DNA of 64,000 bases from Rhizobium sp. ARZ01 (GTDB taxonomy: Bacteria > Pseudomonadota > Alphaproteobacteria > Rhizobiales > Rhizobiaceae), in NCBI RefSeq assembly GCF_014851675.1, contig NZ_JACVAE010000005.1, forward strand, positions 1 to 64,000, given 5' to 3'. This document shows, in pieces, positions 39,348 to 48,470 of the stretch. Under the pieces are notes generated by a model. That model worked only from the letters and a program-made list of their open reading frames with translations. It was not told the DNA's origin and made no database searches. The translations under genes were made by a program, and so were the position numbers. Position 1 is the stretch's first letter. Every line of letters begins with the position of its first letter.

Positions 39348-40382
39348 ATGCGATCGCTTGTTATGACTGCTGCATCAATCTTCGCGCTCTTGCCCATCGG
39401 GACCGCTCATGCGGAAGGCGTCTTGAACATCTTCAACTATGGAAATTACACCAGTCCCGATCTGATCAAGAAGTTCGAGGAGAAATACGACGTCAAAGTG
39501 ACGATTACCGACTATGACTCCAACGAAACGGCGCTGGCTAAGGCGCGTCAGGGCGGCAATGATTTCGATATCGTTGTGCCGAGTTCCAGCTTCCTCAATG
39601 TCTGGATCGACGAGGGACTTCTGCTGGAAACCCGCCCCGACCAGATGGAGAACTTTAAGAACGTCGATCCGCGCTGGGTTAACGTCTATTTCGATCCCGG
39701 TCGCCGTTACTCGGTGCCGTGGCAATGGGGAACCACCGGCGTAATAGTGAATAAAGCTGTCTATTCCGGAGATCCGAACACCTCAGCGATCTTTCTCGAT
39801 CCGCCTGCCGAGTTGAAGGGCAAAGTCGCTGTCTTGCCCGAGATGATCGCTATCATAACCCTCGCCATCAGCTACGAAGGCGGCAAGGACATTTGTACCG
39901 ACGACAAGAAGCTACTGCGCAAGGTCCGCGACCGGCTGCTCGCGGCGCGAGAGTCATGGGTGGCAGTGGATTTCCCCACCGACGAGAAATATACGTCCGG
40001 CGACTACGCGGCTGGCGTCGCCTGGAATGGAGGCGCGCTGAAGGTGCGTTTGCTCGATCCGAACTTCGTCTACGGCTACCCGAAAGAAGGCTACTCGTAC
40101 TGGATGGACAATGTGGCGGTGCTGAAGTCGGCGCCGAACGCCGAGAATGCCAAGCTGTTCCAGAACTTCATCATGGATCCGGAGAATGCCGCGCTGATCT
40201 CTGGGTATGCGGGCTACGCCAATGGCATTGCGGGGTCGGAGAAATACATGCCTGAATACATGAAGGACGCGCCGGAGATCGTGGTGCCGGCCGAGTTTGT
40301 CGACAAAGGCAGTTTTGCGCCAGCCTGCTCGCCGGAAATAAATGATATGTACACGAAGATCTGGACCGAAGTCTTGAAGTGA
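39348..40382 (+). CDS. potD: Periplasmic polyamine-type substrate-binding protein
   Basis: 344 residues. Signal peptide MRSLVMTAASIFALLPIGTAHA, then EGVLNIFNYGNYTSPDLIKKFEEKYDVKV, characteristic of PotD/PotF proteins. The Trp/Tyr-rich stretch VPWQWGTTGVIVN fits polyamine recognition. AGGAG precedes the ATG at 39348. Ligand may be spermidine, putrescine or another amine; the adjacent amine oxidase and ALDH support an amine. Confidence 0.9.
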   Translation: MRSLVMTAASIFALLPIGTAHAEGVLNIFNYGNYTSPDLIKKFEEKYDVKVTITDYDSNETALAKARQGGNDFDIVVPSSSFLNVWIDEGLLLETRPDQMENFKNVDPRWVNVYFDPGRRYSVPWQWGTTGVIVNKAVYSGDPNTSAIFLDPPAELKGKVAVLPEMIAIITLAISYEGGKDICTDDKKLLRKVRDRLLAARESWVAVDFPTDEKYTSGDYAAGVAWNGGALKVRLLDPNFVYGYPKEGYSYWMDNVAVLKSAPNAENAKLFQNFIMDPENAALISGYAGYANGIAGSEKYMPEYMKDAPEIVVPAEFVDKGSFAPACSPEINDMYTKIWTEVLK

Positions 40383-40449
40383 GCTCAAGATGGCGGATCG
40401 CCTCAACCGGCTCCGGTGTCTGTGCGGTGGCTGGATGGCCGTACGTCGA

Positions 40450-40463
40450 CGGCGGATCCGCCG
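40450..40463. promoter_or_regulatory. Perfect 14-bp palindrome between potD and the TetR gene
   Basis: CGGCGGATCCGCCG, 67 bp after the potD stop. Could be a short terminator stem without loop space, or an operator. Function not determined. Confidence 0.35.
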
Positions 40464-40497
40464 TTGGCCGAAGCGGCTCGTCGGTCAGTAAGCACGT

Positions 40498-41244
40498 ATG
40501 GGCGACGAGCCGCATTTACTCGGTCATCAGGGAAGCACTCCGTTGAAGACGAAACCCTCGATCATGGAAACGGCGGAGGAGAGTCCTGTCGCCGCTTCTG
40601 TGCCGATGACCAAGGCGGGAAAAAAGGACCGCCGCCACCTGCGGGGGCTGGCGAGCGCACAACGGATTATCGACACGACCATCCGGCTGATCGCAGAAGA
40701 CGGAATCGCGGGCATGACCATGCAGCGGATCGCCGAACAGATCGGCTCCTCAAACGCCCTAGTCGTGTTCCACTTCGGCACCAAGGAAAAGCTGTATCGC
40801 GCCGTGCTGGAGTACCTCAACGACCAGTTTGCCCGGCTCTGGCAGGAGACGGTGCTGCTGCCTGAGCACTCGGCGGCGGAGCGTATTGTCGCCGCCATTG
40901 ACTGTGCGCGAGACTTCAGGCGCCAGCATCCTGACTGGGTCACTGTCTGGGTGCTCTTCAGCAGCGACCGCCAGACGGGGCAACTTGACCGCATGATCAG
41001 TCTACCCAGCGATCACGCCTATCTGGCTCAGACACGCGAATTTCTAGCCGAGGTGGCACGGGACGGAGGCTACGAGGGCGTGGATGTGGACACGCTGTCC
41101 GAGGGGCTGAACTACCTAGTGCAAGGCGCCTGGTATTGGGACACATTCAACCCCGACAGGATCTGGTCCGATGCGCTGCACAAAAATGCCATGACCCTGT
41201 TGAGTCAGTCATTTCCGCGCAGTTTCCCCGCGACCGACAGCTGA
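40498..41244 (+). CDS. TetR-family regulator
   Basis: 248 residues from the first ATG. Helix-turn-helix in GMTMQRIAEQIGSSNALVVFHFGTKEKLYRAVL, with a BetI-like C-terminal part (YLVQGAWYWDTF). Start uncertain: TTG 40540 has a better ribosome-binding site (AGGGAAG), and ATG 40564 and 40606 are also in frame. As last gene after the polyamine-type importer it probably controls that operon through the dyad at 36422-36441. Confidence 0.85.
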   Translation: MGDEPHLLGHQGSTPLKTKPSIMETAEESPVAASVPMTKAGKKDRRHLRGLASAQRIIDTTIRLIAEDGIAGMTMQRIAEQIGSSNALVVFHFGTKEKLYRAVLEYLNDQFARLWQETVLLPEHSAAERIVAAIDCARDFRRQHPDWVTVWVLFSSDRQTGQLDRMISLPSDHAYLAQTREFLAEVARDGGYEGVDVDTLSEGLNYLVQGAWYWDTFNPDRIWSDALHKNAMTLLSQSFPRSFPATDS

Positions 41245-41437
41245 CTCAATGCGACGCATCGCTCAGTGGCTTGCCCTCCCAAGGATCGATCTCGGTGGAC
41301 GATCTGTGGTTCTCGGGCAATGCGACGACCACGTCGACTCTCAATTCTGTGTACATTCTCCAATCCGGCAAGAATGTCATCGCGAACAGCTACGTTCTTT
41401 GGCTCGCGGGCATTGACGCCTCGATGCCGCAGCTGTG
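41245..41437. other. Short stretch without recognised content
   Basis: Between the TetR stop and the LysR remnant. A frame across it (SVDDLWFSGNATTTSTLNSV) is open for about 60 codons but matches nothing I know. Confidence 0.35.
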
Positions 41438-41720
41438 AGGCTGGGTGAGCAGTTAGCCAAGGACATGATCTCAGTGCGCATGAGCCCCGGATGTTCCAAT
41501 GTCGATGCCCCTTCTGACGATAGGGGGCCTGAACGCATCGCGATTCAACGAGAGAGGGCGCTAGGTAAGGGTGCGAGTTGATGGGCCACCCGCCTTCAAT
41601 ATGATCGGCCTGATCCTCGATGCGGCAATTGATGGACTTGGGCTTGCTCACATGCCTCTTGGCAGGTTCAGGAGCACCTGACCGAGGGACGACTTTGTCT
41701 GGAAGCGCGTACAACCCTAA
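41438..41720 (+). pseudogene. Remnant of a LysR-family regulator gene (effector domain)
   Basis: RLGEQLAKDMISVRMSP (41438 onward) matches the conserved stretch of LysR effector domains usually reading LGE-x-x-AKDMIAVRI. In another frame, VRVRVDGPPAFNMIGLILDA followed by AIDGLGLAHMPLGR (about 41562-41664) matches the later segment RVDGPLVFN...LILRAALDGLGLAYLP. Two in-frame stops and a frame change break it. The N-terminal DNA-binding domain is absent. Confidence 0.7.
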
Positions 41721-41748
41721 GGGTCGCTCCCAAAAGCGGTGCTTGCGC

Positions 41749-41798
41749 TTGACTGGAATTTCAATGGGATTTAACAGTGTGATTTAATTGAAATTTCC
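41749..41798 (+). promoter_or_regulatory. XRE-cupin-type promoter/operator, copy B
   Basis: TTGACT (41749-41754) with arms GGAATTTCAA (41755-41764) and TTGAAATTTCC (41788-41798), nearly a perfect inverted repeat about 33 bp centre to centre. It directly precedes the regulator gene at 41812, suggesting autoregulation. Confidence 0.7.
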
Positions 41799-41811
41799 GG
41801 TGGAGGGCTAA

Positions 41812-42366
41812 TTGCCGCGCGAAACCCGTCTTTTCGGTGAGAGAGAACTACGACAGTTGGGTCGCAGTGTTCGTTCTGCTCGGAAAGAGGCAGGAATTAC
41901 TCAATCCCAACTTTCTGAAAGATCCGGACTTTCTCCGCGCGTAGTACGTGAGCTCGAGGCTGGCCGGTCAAATCCAACATTAGCAACGATCGTCGCTATC
42001 GTTGATGTGCTATCGATTACGCTTGATGATTTGATAGGCGCCGCCCGCTCAAATCGGGTGATATTCGATGTGCTGCCTGCGGCGGAACTCAGGCATGGCG
42101 ACAATGAGTTGACTCGGTTGCTTCCGCGACCTCGTCTCAAGGCGCGGTTACTGGATTTAGACGTAGCAGAGCCGGTAAGCTTGCCGGAAGGCTCGGCTTT
42201 CGCACATGTTCTGAGCGGCTCAGTAGGGGCGTTGCTCGACGATGAGAACTTGTTGCTTCGCCAAGGCGATAGCCTTCACTCGCGCCCTGGTGTGCTGAAA
42301 GATTTAGCCGTGCGCAGTCGCGCCCGCATCCTGCTGGTCGAGGCCGTTGAGAGCATTGTGGAGTAA
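41812..42366 (+). CDS. XRE-family regulator with cupin-like C-terminal domain (1)
   Basis: 184 residues. Helix-turn-helix GITQSQLSERSGLSPRVVRELEAGRSNPTLATI (about 27-60). The C-terminal half (about 95-180) reads as a degenerate cupin with GSAFAHVLSGSVGALLDDENLLLRQGDSLH. TTG start with GGAGG 6 bp upstream. Paralogue of the gene at 61410; the N-terminal signature TRLFGERELRQLGR is shared. Effector unknown. Its product probably binds the dyad just upstream. Confidence 0.85.
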   Translation: MPRETRLFGERELRQLGRSVRSARKEAGITQSQLSERSGLSPRVVRELEAGRSNPTLATIVAIVDVLSITLDDLIGAARSNRVIFDVLPAAELRHGDNELTRLLPRPRLKARLLDLDVAEPVSLPEGSAFAHVLSGSVGALLDDENLLLRQGDSLHSRPGVLKDLAVRSRARILLVEAVESIVE

Positions 42367-42369
42367 CTC

Positions 42370-42975
42370 GTGGCCGGCAGAAGAGACAAAGCCGAACAGG
42401 TGAGGCAATCCGAGGAATCCGGAAGCCTGGGCTCGCGCTTGCGCGCGCTCCGCCTTGCCAAGGGCTTGACGATCACGCAGTTGGCCGCACGCTCCGATGT
42501 GCCTCCAAGCACGATCAGCAAGATCGAGAACGGCCTCCTCAACCCTAGCCTGGTGAACGCCATAAACCTTGCCTCTGCGCTTGATGCTAATCTGGGCTTC
42601 CTGGTTGATCAGTCGCGAAAACGCAACGCGCGGTACGCGATAGTGCGGCGCTCGCTGCGAGGTCGTAGCAATTTCCAAGATATGGCCTTGGTATTGGAAG
42701 ACCTCAACATCGGTTTCGTCCCCGGTGTCCTGGAGGCGCGTATCGGCACCATCAGCCCGGGAGCGAATTCTGGGTCGGAGTACATGATCCATCCCGGCGA
42801 GGAGATCGCGTACGTTCTGTCGGGAGTGCTTACTTACGACATAGACGGAGAGCAATTCGACCTTACGCAAGGCGATTCACTCCATTTTAAATCGGACATT
42901 TCGCACCGCTGGATTAATAACTGCGGAGAACCGGTGGAGGTCCTTTGGGTATTCTCGGACGGTCTATCATTTTGA
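42370..42975 (+). CDS. XRE-family regulator with C-terminal cupin domain (2)
   Basis: 201 residues. Helix-turn-helix KGLTITQLAARSDVPPSTISKIENGLLNPSL (about 35-65) and a clear cupin domain (about 125-198: HPGEEIAYVLSGVLTYDIDGEQFDLTQGDSLHF). PuuR-like layout. GTG start with GGAG upstream, 3 bp after the first regulator. The two different XRE-cupins in tandem may act together on the surrounding catabolic genes. Confidence 0.87.
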   Translation: MAGRRDKAEQVRQSEESGSLGSRLRALRLAKGLTITQLAARSDVPPSTISKIENGLLNPSLVNAINLASALDANLGFLVDQSRKRNARYAIVRRSLRGRSNFQDMALVLEDLNIGFVPGVLEARIGTISPGANSGSEYMIHPGEEIAYVLSGVLTYDIDGEQFDLTQGDSLHFKSDISHRWINNCGEPVEVLWVFSDGLSF

Positions 42976-43154
42976 TCCCAAAAGAGTGCATTGAGCAAGA
43001 CAAGCGTGCAATCGCGTGGATCGGAATGTGCGCCGATTTGATGCAATCGCGCTCGGCGTAATGCTCTCGAGAGGGCAGGGGGCTTTCATGTTGCAATCGG
43101 TTGCCCAAACTGCGTGAATTACCGAGGCTTTGTTCGCCGCGGATGACGGAATCC

Positions 43155-44090
43155 TCACACATATTTTCCTGACTTTATGGCCGATGCAATTTTCTCGATA
43201 AAAGCCTCTGCGGCCGCGGAAAGGCTGCGATATGGAAGCACGCAACATGACAGTTCGCTGTGGGGTAGGAGTGCATCCTTGATCTCCACATGAACGACGC
43301 GGGCCTGGTTTTCTCCCAATTCTATCCGCCCAGCTACTATGCTCACTCCAACACCCCGTTCGACAAGCGAACTTATGAGCGGCAGGGAGTTTGTCTCCAA
43401 AATAAGGTTTGCACGGACCTTCGAAGCCCTTAGGGCAACTTCAACTATTTGCTGCAGAATAAATGTTTTGTCGGGAAGCAGAATGTCGGATCCAGAAAGA
43501 TCAAGTAAAGAAACAGATTTATGCTTGGCAAGAATGTGGTTCTTTGGTGCAATTAGATACATCTTGATTGAATTTACTGCTCTGAATAATAGTCCCTCAT
43601 TTGAAGGAAAATTATAGCCTACGGCCAAATCAATCTCGCCATCCTTTAATTTCCCCAAAAGCGATCTACTGTTATCAACAGTAATTTTATAGGTGATTTT
43701 TGGACCAATTGAGCGAAAATCGCTTATTAACGTTGGCAAGAGATCGTTTGCCAGGACATCGTTTACACCGATATTGACATGCCCGCGTTGCAGGCCTTGC
43801 AATGCTACTATTTCTTCATTGGCGATACGCAGTTCATTGATCGCCGATCGCAATCTAAATTGCAGAATTCGCCCGGCCTCTGTGAGGTGCAGCCCGGCCC
43901 TACCGCGTGGGCGCTCAAAAAGCTTTACGCCGAGATCGGCCTCCAGGTTCGAGACCTGCCTATTGATTGCCGAGGCGGCGATCCTGAGTGCCTCGGAGGC
44001 CCCTCGAAATGAGCCGCATTCCGCGACCTCCGAAAAATAGCGTAGCGCCGTCGAGCGGGCTAGTTTCGGAACTGCTGTTTGTTCCAGCAT
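43155..44090 (-). CDS. LysR-family regulator
   Basis: 311 residues. N-terminal helix-turn-helix FRGASEALRIAASAINRQVSNLEADLGVKLFER. Start at 44090 chosen because AGGGAGG lies 6 bp upstream; a longer in-frame ATG at 44120 lacks one. Divergent to the ABC importer genes, the usual arrangement for a LysR activator and its target. The dyad ATAA-N5-TTAT (44114-44126) between them may be its site. Confidence 0.88.
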   Translation of the reverse strand: MLEQTAVPKLARSTALRYFSEVAECGSFRGASEALRIAASAINRQVSNLEADLGVKLFERPRGRAGLHLTEAGRILQFRLRSAINELRIANEEIVALQGLQRGHVNIGVNDVLANDLLPTLISDFRSIGPKITYKITVDNSRSLLGKLKDGEIDLAVGYNFPSNEGLLFRAVNSIKMYLIAPKNHILAKHKSVSLLDLSGSDILLPDKTFILQQIVEVALRASKVRANLILETNSLPLISSLVERGVGVSIVAGRIELGENQARVVHVEIKDALLPHSELSCCVLPYRSLSAAAEAFIEKIASAIKSGKYV

Positions 44091-44113
44091 CGACAGCCTC
44101 CCTGTCACAAGTG

Positions 44114-44126
44114 ATAACAAGTTTAT
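44114..44126. promoter_or_regulatory. Candidate LysR binding dyad
   Basis: ATAACAAGTTTAT, a 4-bp-arm dyad of the T-N11-A kind, 24 bp upstream of the lysR start in the divergent region. Confidence 0.35.
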
Positions 44127-44154
44127 GCGCTAATTCTGAGTTCATACGCAAGCA

Positions 44155-44380
44155 GAAACGGCGCTTTACTACACTATTTCGTCCTGCCTATGGTGGGTCA
44201 TCGCAACGAAGCCACCGGGAGGAGAGAGGTGGAAAATCGTTGGCATGTGCGCGGTAAGTGCTGCGGCAAGTCTGCCGTCTGCGAGGCGGCGCAACGTGAT
44301 GGCAGCAAAGGGCGCCAGCACACTTGTTGCCGTGGGCTGCGCGGATGCAGGACTAGGACAGTGGGAGGAGCGTCGCGCGA
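44155..44380 (+). repeat. Leader sequence duplicated at 60511-60829
   Basis: AAACGGCGCTTTACTACACT and the following 50 bp match the reverse complement of 60781-60829, and a second block (AAGGGCGCCAGCAC onward) up to the start of the ATPase gene matches again near 60560. The copies share the leader and the start of the coding region, so a whole promoter-plus-gene unit was duplicated. Confidence 0.65.
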
Positions 44381-45145
44381 ATGATTTCGGTCAGCAGATT
44401 AAACAAGACATATGCGACAAGGGAGGGTGCGCCAATAACCGCCCTGTCGGACATCAACCTCGAGATAGAACAAGGCGAATTTATTACTGTTGTAGGGCCG
44501 AGCGGTTGCGGCAAAACTACCCTTCTTAAAATTCTGGCGGGTATCCTGAGGAAAAGTTCAGGTCAGATTCTCGTCAATGGAAATCCTATCGACGGCCCGA
44601 GTAGACAGCTTGGCGTCGTCTTTCAAGAGCCGCTCTTGCTGCCTTGGCGCAACATCTTAGAGAATATTTTGGTGCCGGTAGAAGTGCAGAAGCGAGATCG
44701 CGCGGCATTCGAGCCTGCTGCACGGCGTTTGCTCCAACTGGTCGGATTGAGTGGTTTTGAGCAGAAGTATCCGCGCGAATTGTCGGGCGGAATGCAGCAG
44801 CGAGTAGGCATTGCGCGGGCGTTGATCCACGAGCCGGACTTCCTATTGATGGATGAGCCATTCGGTGCGCTGGATGCAATGACCCGCGAACAAATGAACC
44901 TAGAGCTTCTGGATATTTGGGCCGAGCAACAGAAAACGGTTTTGCTCATAACGCACAGCATTGCAGAGGCAGTGTTCCTGGCCGACCGCATCGTCGTCAT
45001 GAGCCCTCGACCTGGCCGCATTGCGGAAATCATCGACGTTGATCTTCCGCGTCCGCGCGACCTTGCCATGATCAACTCCGACGCCTTCGGCGCTTATGTG
45101 AAGCGCGTGCGAGCGCATTTCGGATCGAAAGGTATGGACGCATGA
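44381..45145 (+). CDS. Nitrate/sulfonate/taurine-type ABC transporter ATPase
   Basis: 254 residues. Walker [11 protein letters not shown]-loop FQEPLLLPWRN, signature LSGGMQQRVGIARAL, Walker B FLLMDEPFGALD. SsuB/TauB subfamily. GGAGGAG near 44361 lies rather far upstream. The next gene overlaps by 4 bp (ATGA). A decayed copy of its 5' end is found at 60375-60510. Confidence 0.9.
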   Translation: MISVSRLNKTYATREGAPITALSDINLEIEQGEFITVVGPSGCGKTTLLKILAGILRKSSGQILVNGNPIDGPSRQLGVVFQEPLLLPWRNILENILVPVEVQKRDRAAFEPAARRLLQLVGLSGFEQKYPRELSGGMQQRVGIARALIHEPDFLLMDEPFGALDAMTREQMNLELLDIWAEQQKTVLLITHSIAEAVFLADRIVVMSPRPGRIAEIIDVDLPRPRDLAMINSDAFGAYVKRVRAHFGSKGMDA

Positions 45146-45984
45146 CCGACAGCAAGATCGTGTTGTCAAGGGAGCCTAGTAGCGGCGCGATCGCAGCTGC
45201 GATCAAGCGTAGGCCGGAGGTTGGGCTTTCGCTTCTGTTGTTGGTGGTATTCCTGGGCGGCTGGGAAGTCATTGTCCGCCTCTTCGCCATCCCCGCAATC
45301 GTGGTCCCTGCGCCGACAGCAATAGCTCAGGCACTATGGATCAATCTCAATACAAGCCGATTTTATTATCATATCGGAGTAACACTCTGGGAGATCCTGG
45401 CGGGCTTCGCTATCGGGGCAACGGTGGGCCTGATCATCGGCGTTTCGATCGGTCAGTCGAAACTTCTAGAGAAAACCGTCTATCCATACGTGGTAGCGTT
45501 TCAGACCGTACCAAAAGTGGCGATCGCTCCCATGATCGTGATCTGGTTCGGCTACGGTATTTCTTCCAAAATCGTCATAACCGCGCTGATCGCTTTCTTT
45601 CCAGTTGTGGTGAACTGCATCGTCGGTATGAACGCGGCGCCGCCGCAGCAGATCGATATGCTGCGCTCGTTCACCGCGTCACGCTGGCAGATCTTTCGGA
45701 TGGTCAAACTTCAGACGGCGCTGCCCTACATCTTTGCAGGGCTGGATGTCGCAGTTGTCCTCGCTGTCATTGGCGCCATCGTTGGTGAGTTCATAGGGGC
45801 GCAAGCAGGGCTGGGGTACCTCTTGCTGCAGAGAAATTTTTCCATGGATACGGCGGGGAGTTTCGCAATTCTCATCGTCTTGTCGCTGATTGGAGTCGGG
45901 CTCCACCAGGTTATGAGCCTATTGCGTCAGCGTGTCGTGTTCTGGGTCGAACGCGATGATATCCCGGCAAATGAATCGACGTGA
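45142..45984 (+). CDS. ABC transporter permease (SsuC/TauC type)
   Basis: 280 residues with six membrane segments and the inner-loop region MLRSFTASRWQIFRMVKLQTALPYIFAGL. The ATG overlaps the ATPase stop. Channel subunit of the importer. Confidence 0.9.
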   Translation: MTDSKIVLSREPSSGAIAAAIKRRPEVGLSLLLLVVFLGGWEVIVRLFAIPAIVVPAPTAIAQALWINLNTSRFYYHIGVTLWEILAGFAIGATVGLIIGVSIGQSKLLEKTVYPYVVAFQTVPKVAIAPMIVIWFGYGISSKIVITALIAFFPVVVNCIVGMNAAPPQQIDMLRSFTASRWQIFRMVKLQTALPYIFAGLDVAVVLAVIGAIVGEFIGAQAGLGYLLLQRNFSMDTAGSFAILIVLSLIGVGLHQVMSLLRQRVVFWVERDDIPANEST

Positions 45985-46003
45985 AAACTCCGAGGAGTGG
46001 AAC

Positions 46004-47116
46004 ATGATGCTACATCTACGGAATAAATTAGTAAGGCGAATTATGCTTGCCGGCGCCGCGGTGGCGAGTATTTCTCTGATGGCTACGAATGTTGCACGGG
46101 CCGAGTTGAAAGAAGTTAAAATAGGAGCCGGCGGGAGTAATTTCCTGGATCTTAGTTATTACTATCTTCTTTTACCAGGGCCTCTCGGTTACTGGGAGGC
46201 GGAAGGGTACAAAGTTGACGTATTTCCTGTCAGCGGATCTTCCGAAGCAGCCCAGCAGCTTGCTGTCGACAATCTCGACTTCGCCCAGATGAGCTCTAGC
46301 GCGATAGTTCAGGCCAACACGCAACATGATTTGTCCGTGCGCGCAGTTGTCACAAACACGACCGTGGGTTGGGGAATTGCGGTGAAGAAGGATGGTCCGA
46401 TCAGAACGGTACATGACTTGAAGGGCAAGAGCGTGGGGATAGTTAGTCTCTCGAGCGGCGGCATCCCCCTGTACAAGTCGTTCCTAGCGGACAATGGACT
46501 TGACCCAGACAACGATGCGACATTGGTGGCAACTGGCGTTGGAGCTCAAGCTTTGACGGCTCTCGAAAGTGATCAAGTGCAGGGACTGATGTATTGGTCG
46601 TCTGCTCTTGTAGGCTTTCAGAATGCTGGTGCCGAGCTCGACATACTGCGTGATCCATCGTGGTCCAAGCTGCCAGACTACACCTTGGCAACCAGTGAGA
46701 AAACATTCGAAGAGAGACCCGAGATGGTCGAGGGGATTGCGCGTGGTGTGGCAAAGGCGATGGTCTTTGCGGCAGCCAATCCGGATTGCGCTCGAAAAAT
46801 TCAGTGGGAGCACTATCCGGACACCAAGCCAACCGGTGTGAGCGAAGAGGCGGCTGTCGCGGGCGACTTGGCTATAATCTCTACTCTGCTCAGGGAGCAA
46901 GCGAACGCGGCTAGCCTGAACCCAAACGGAAACATCGCCGGCGTCAGTGTGACGGCCATGGGGGAGTATCAGGACTTTCTTTTTGATGCCGGAGTGCTGA
47001 CGAAAAAAGTAGATCCAATTGGTCTTGTGGCGACGGACTCGGCGGTCTTTTGGACGAAGGTCAACAATTTCGACAAGGCGGCGATCGAAGCCCAGGCCAA
47101 GGAGTGCAACTTCTGA
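46004..47116 (+). CDS. ABC transporter substrate-binding protein (NMT1/SsuA-like)
   Basis: 370 residues. Signal peptide cleaved near residue 33 (NVARA), then KIGAGGSNFLDLSYYYLLLPGPLGYWEAEG, as in SsuA/TauA/NMT1 periplasmic binding proteins. GAGGAG precedes the ATG at 46004 (46007 is also possible). Family members bind sulfonates, nitrate, taurine or aromatic acids such as phthalate. The CoA ligase downstream favours an aromatic or unsaturated acid; that is inference. Confidence 0.88.
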   Translation: MMLHLRNKLVRRIMLAGAAVASISLMATNVARAELKEVKIGAGGSNFLDLSYYYLLLPGPLGYWEAEGYKVDVFPVSGSSEAAQQLAVDNLDFAQMSSSAIVQANTQHDLSVRAVVTNTTVGWGIAVKKDGPIRTVHDLKGKSVGIVSLSSGGIPLYKSFLADNGLDPDNDATLVATGVGAQALTALESDQVQGLMYWSSALVGFQNAGAELDILRDPSWSKLPDYTLATSEKTFEERPEMVEGIARGVAKAMVFAAANPDCARKIQWEHYPDTKPTGVSEEAAVAGDLAIISTLLREQANAASLNPNGNIAGVSVTAMGEYQDFLFDAGVLTKKVDPIGLVATDSAVFWTKVNNFDKAAIEAQAKECNF

Positions 47117-47345
47117 GGCGAAGACTGCCGCACTTGATCGGTCCGCTCAGTCAAGGTTCGACGATCTCAAACCCATTCATGGGATTGCGGTGCAGCCATT
47201 TTTAACAGCGGTGGTGGCCTCTTCTCCGCTGCAGGGACGCTTTGCGCCCATATCAAGCTCAATTCCGAGCACAAGTCTTGGGGGTTTGAACCGTATGAGG
47301 GTTTCATCGGTTCAGATCTCCGAATTCAGATGACAGGAGACATAT

Positions 47346-48335
47346 ATGAGCGAACACTTCGATGCGATGGTAGTAGAGGATGTTGACGGCAAGCCTCACG
47401 CCCAATTGCGCAAGCTGACCCAGGCCGATCTGCCCGATCATGACGTGCTCGTCGAGGTTGCCTATTCCAGCCTGAACTACAAGGACGGACTTGCGATCGC
47501 AGGCAAAGGCCGGATTGCAAGGCGAGTGCCAATGGTGGGCGGCATCGATCTTGCGGGCACTGTTGTGGACTCGCGCTCGCCCGATTGGAAGAAGGGCGAT
47601 TTGGTGGTGGTCAACGGATGGGGACTCTCGGAAACCGAGTGGGGGGGATATTCGAGGTTTCAGCGCGTCAAGCCGGAATGGCTGTTGAAACTGCCGGAAG
47701 CATTTTCGTTGCAGGAGGCGATGGCTATCGGGACTGCCGGCTATACCGCGGCCCTCTGCGTCGATGCGTTGGAGGATTGGGGACGTATAGAGCCTGGCAC
47801 GGGCGAGGTTCTGGTCACTGGTGCGGCCGGCGGAGTGGGGTCCGTTGGCATCAGCCTGCTCGCCGCGAAGGGGTACAATGTCGTTGCGTCGACGGGGCGG
47901 CCAGAACTGCATGATTACCTAAAGTCTCTCGGTGCATCTGAGGTCATCGATCGCAGTGTGTTGGGCGGCGAGGTCAAGCCTTTACAGAAAGAACGCTGGA
48001 CAGGCGGGATCGACACAGTCGGCACGAGCACATTGGCGAATGCGCTGGCGCAGACAGCATATGGCGCAGCGATGACGGCCTGTGGTCTGGCCGGTGCATC
48101 AGACCTGCCCGCCACCGTCTTTCCGCACATATTGCGGTCCGTCGCACTGATTGGCGTGGACTCGGTCTACGCACCGTTTGCGAAGCGAAAGAGAGCCTGG
48201 GCAACCTTGGCCGAGCACATCGATCGCACGAAATTGGCAGCGATGACACACGTATACTCGATGCGCGACCTTCCCGATCTCGCGAACTCGATCGTATCCG
48301 GAAAAATCCAAGGAAGAGTGGTGATCGAGATCTGA
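47346..48335 (+). CDS. acuI: Quinone-oxidoreductase-like MDR, acrylyl-CoA reductase (AcuI) type
   Basis: 329 residues. Zinc-less medium-chain dehydrogenase: AYSSLNYKDGLAIAGKGRIARRVP and GIDLAGTVVDS are hallmarks of AcuI/YhdH, and TGAAGGVGSVGISLLAAKGYNV is the NADPH Rossmann motif. It would reduce an alpha,beta-unsaturated acyl-CoA (acryloyl-CoA for AcuI) with NADPH. AGGAG precedes the ATG. Beside a hydratase and a CoA ligase, it supports a CoA-thioester pathway. Confidence 0.87.
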   Translation: MSEHFDAMVVEDVDGKPHAQLRKLTQADLPDHDVLVEVAYSSLNYKDGLAIAGKGRIARRVPMVGGIDLAGTVVDSRSPDWKKGDLVVVNGWGLSETEWGGYSRFQRVKPEWLLKLPEAFSLQEAMAIGTAGYTAALCVDALEDWGRIEPGTGEVLVTGAAGGVGSVGISLLAAKGYNVVASTGRPELHDYLKSLGASEVIDRSVLGGEVKPLQKERWTGGIDTVGTSTLANALAQTAYGAAMTACGLAGASDLPATVFPHILRSVALIGVDSVYAPFAKRKRAWATLAEHIDRTKLAAMTHVYSMRDLPDLANSIVSGKIQGRVVIEI

Positions 48336-48470
48336 GGGTTCGAGCAAGAAAAAGCTATTTTTATTCAATAAGTTAAGCGGCGGCAGTCAAACTTAAAATA
48401 TCAGCAATGCGCAACAGTGCTGCAGGGATTGACTAAGTGGATCGTCCAGAATGCTGCCGAGGAGGAACTC

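Noticed and set aside
41136..41438. 100-codon frame overlapping the end of the TetR gene
   Set aside because: Overlaps a well-supported regulator in another frame and ends at the LysR remnant; no domain.
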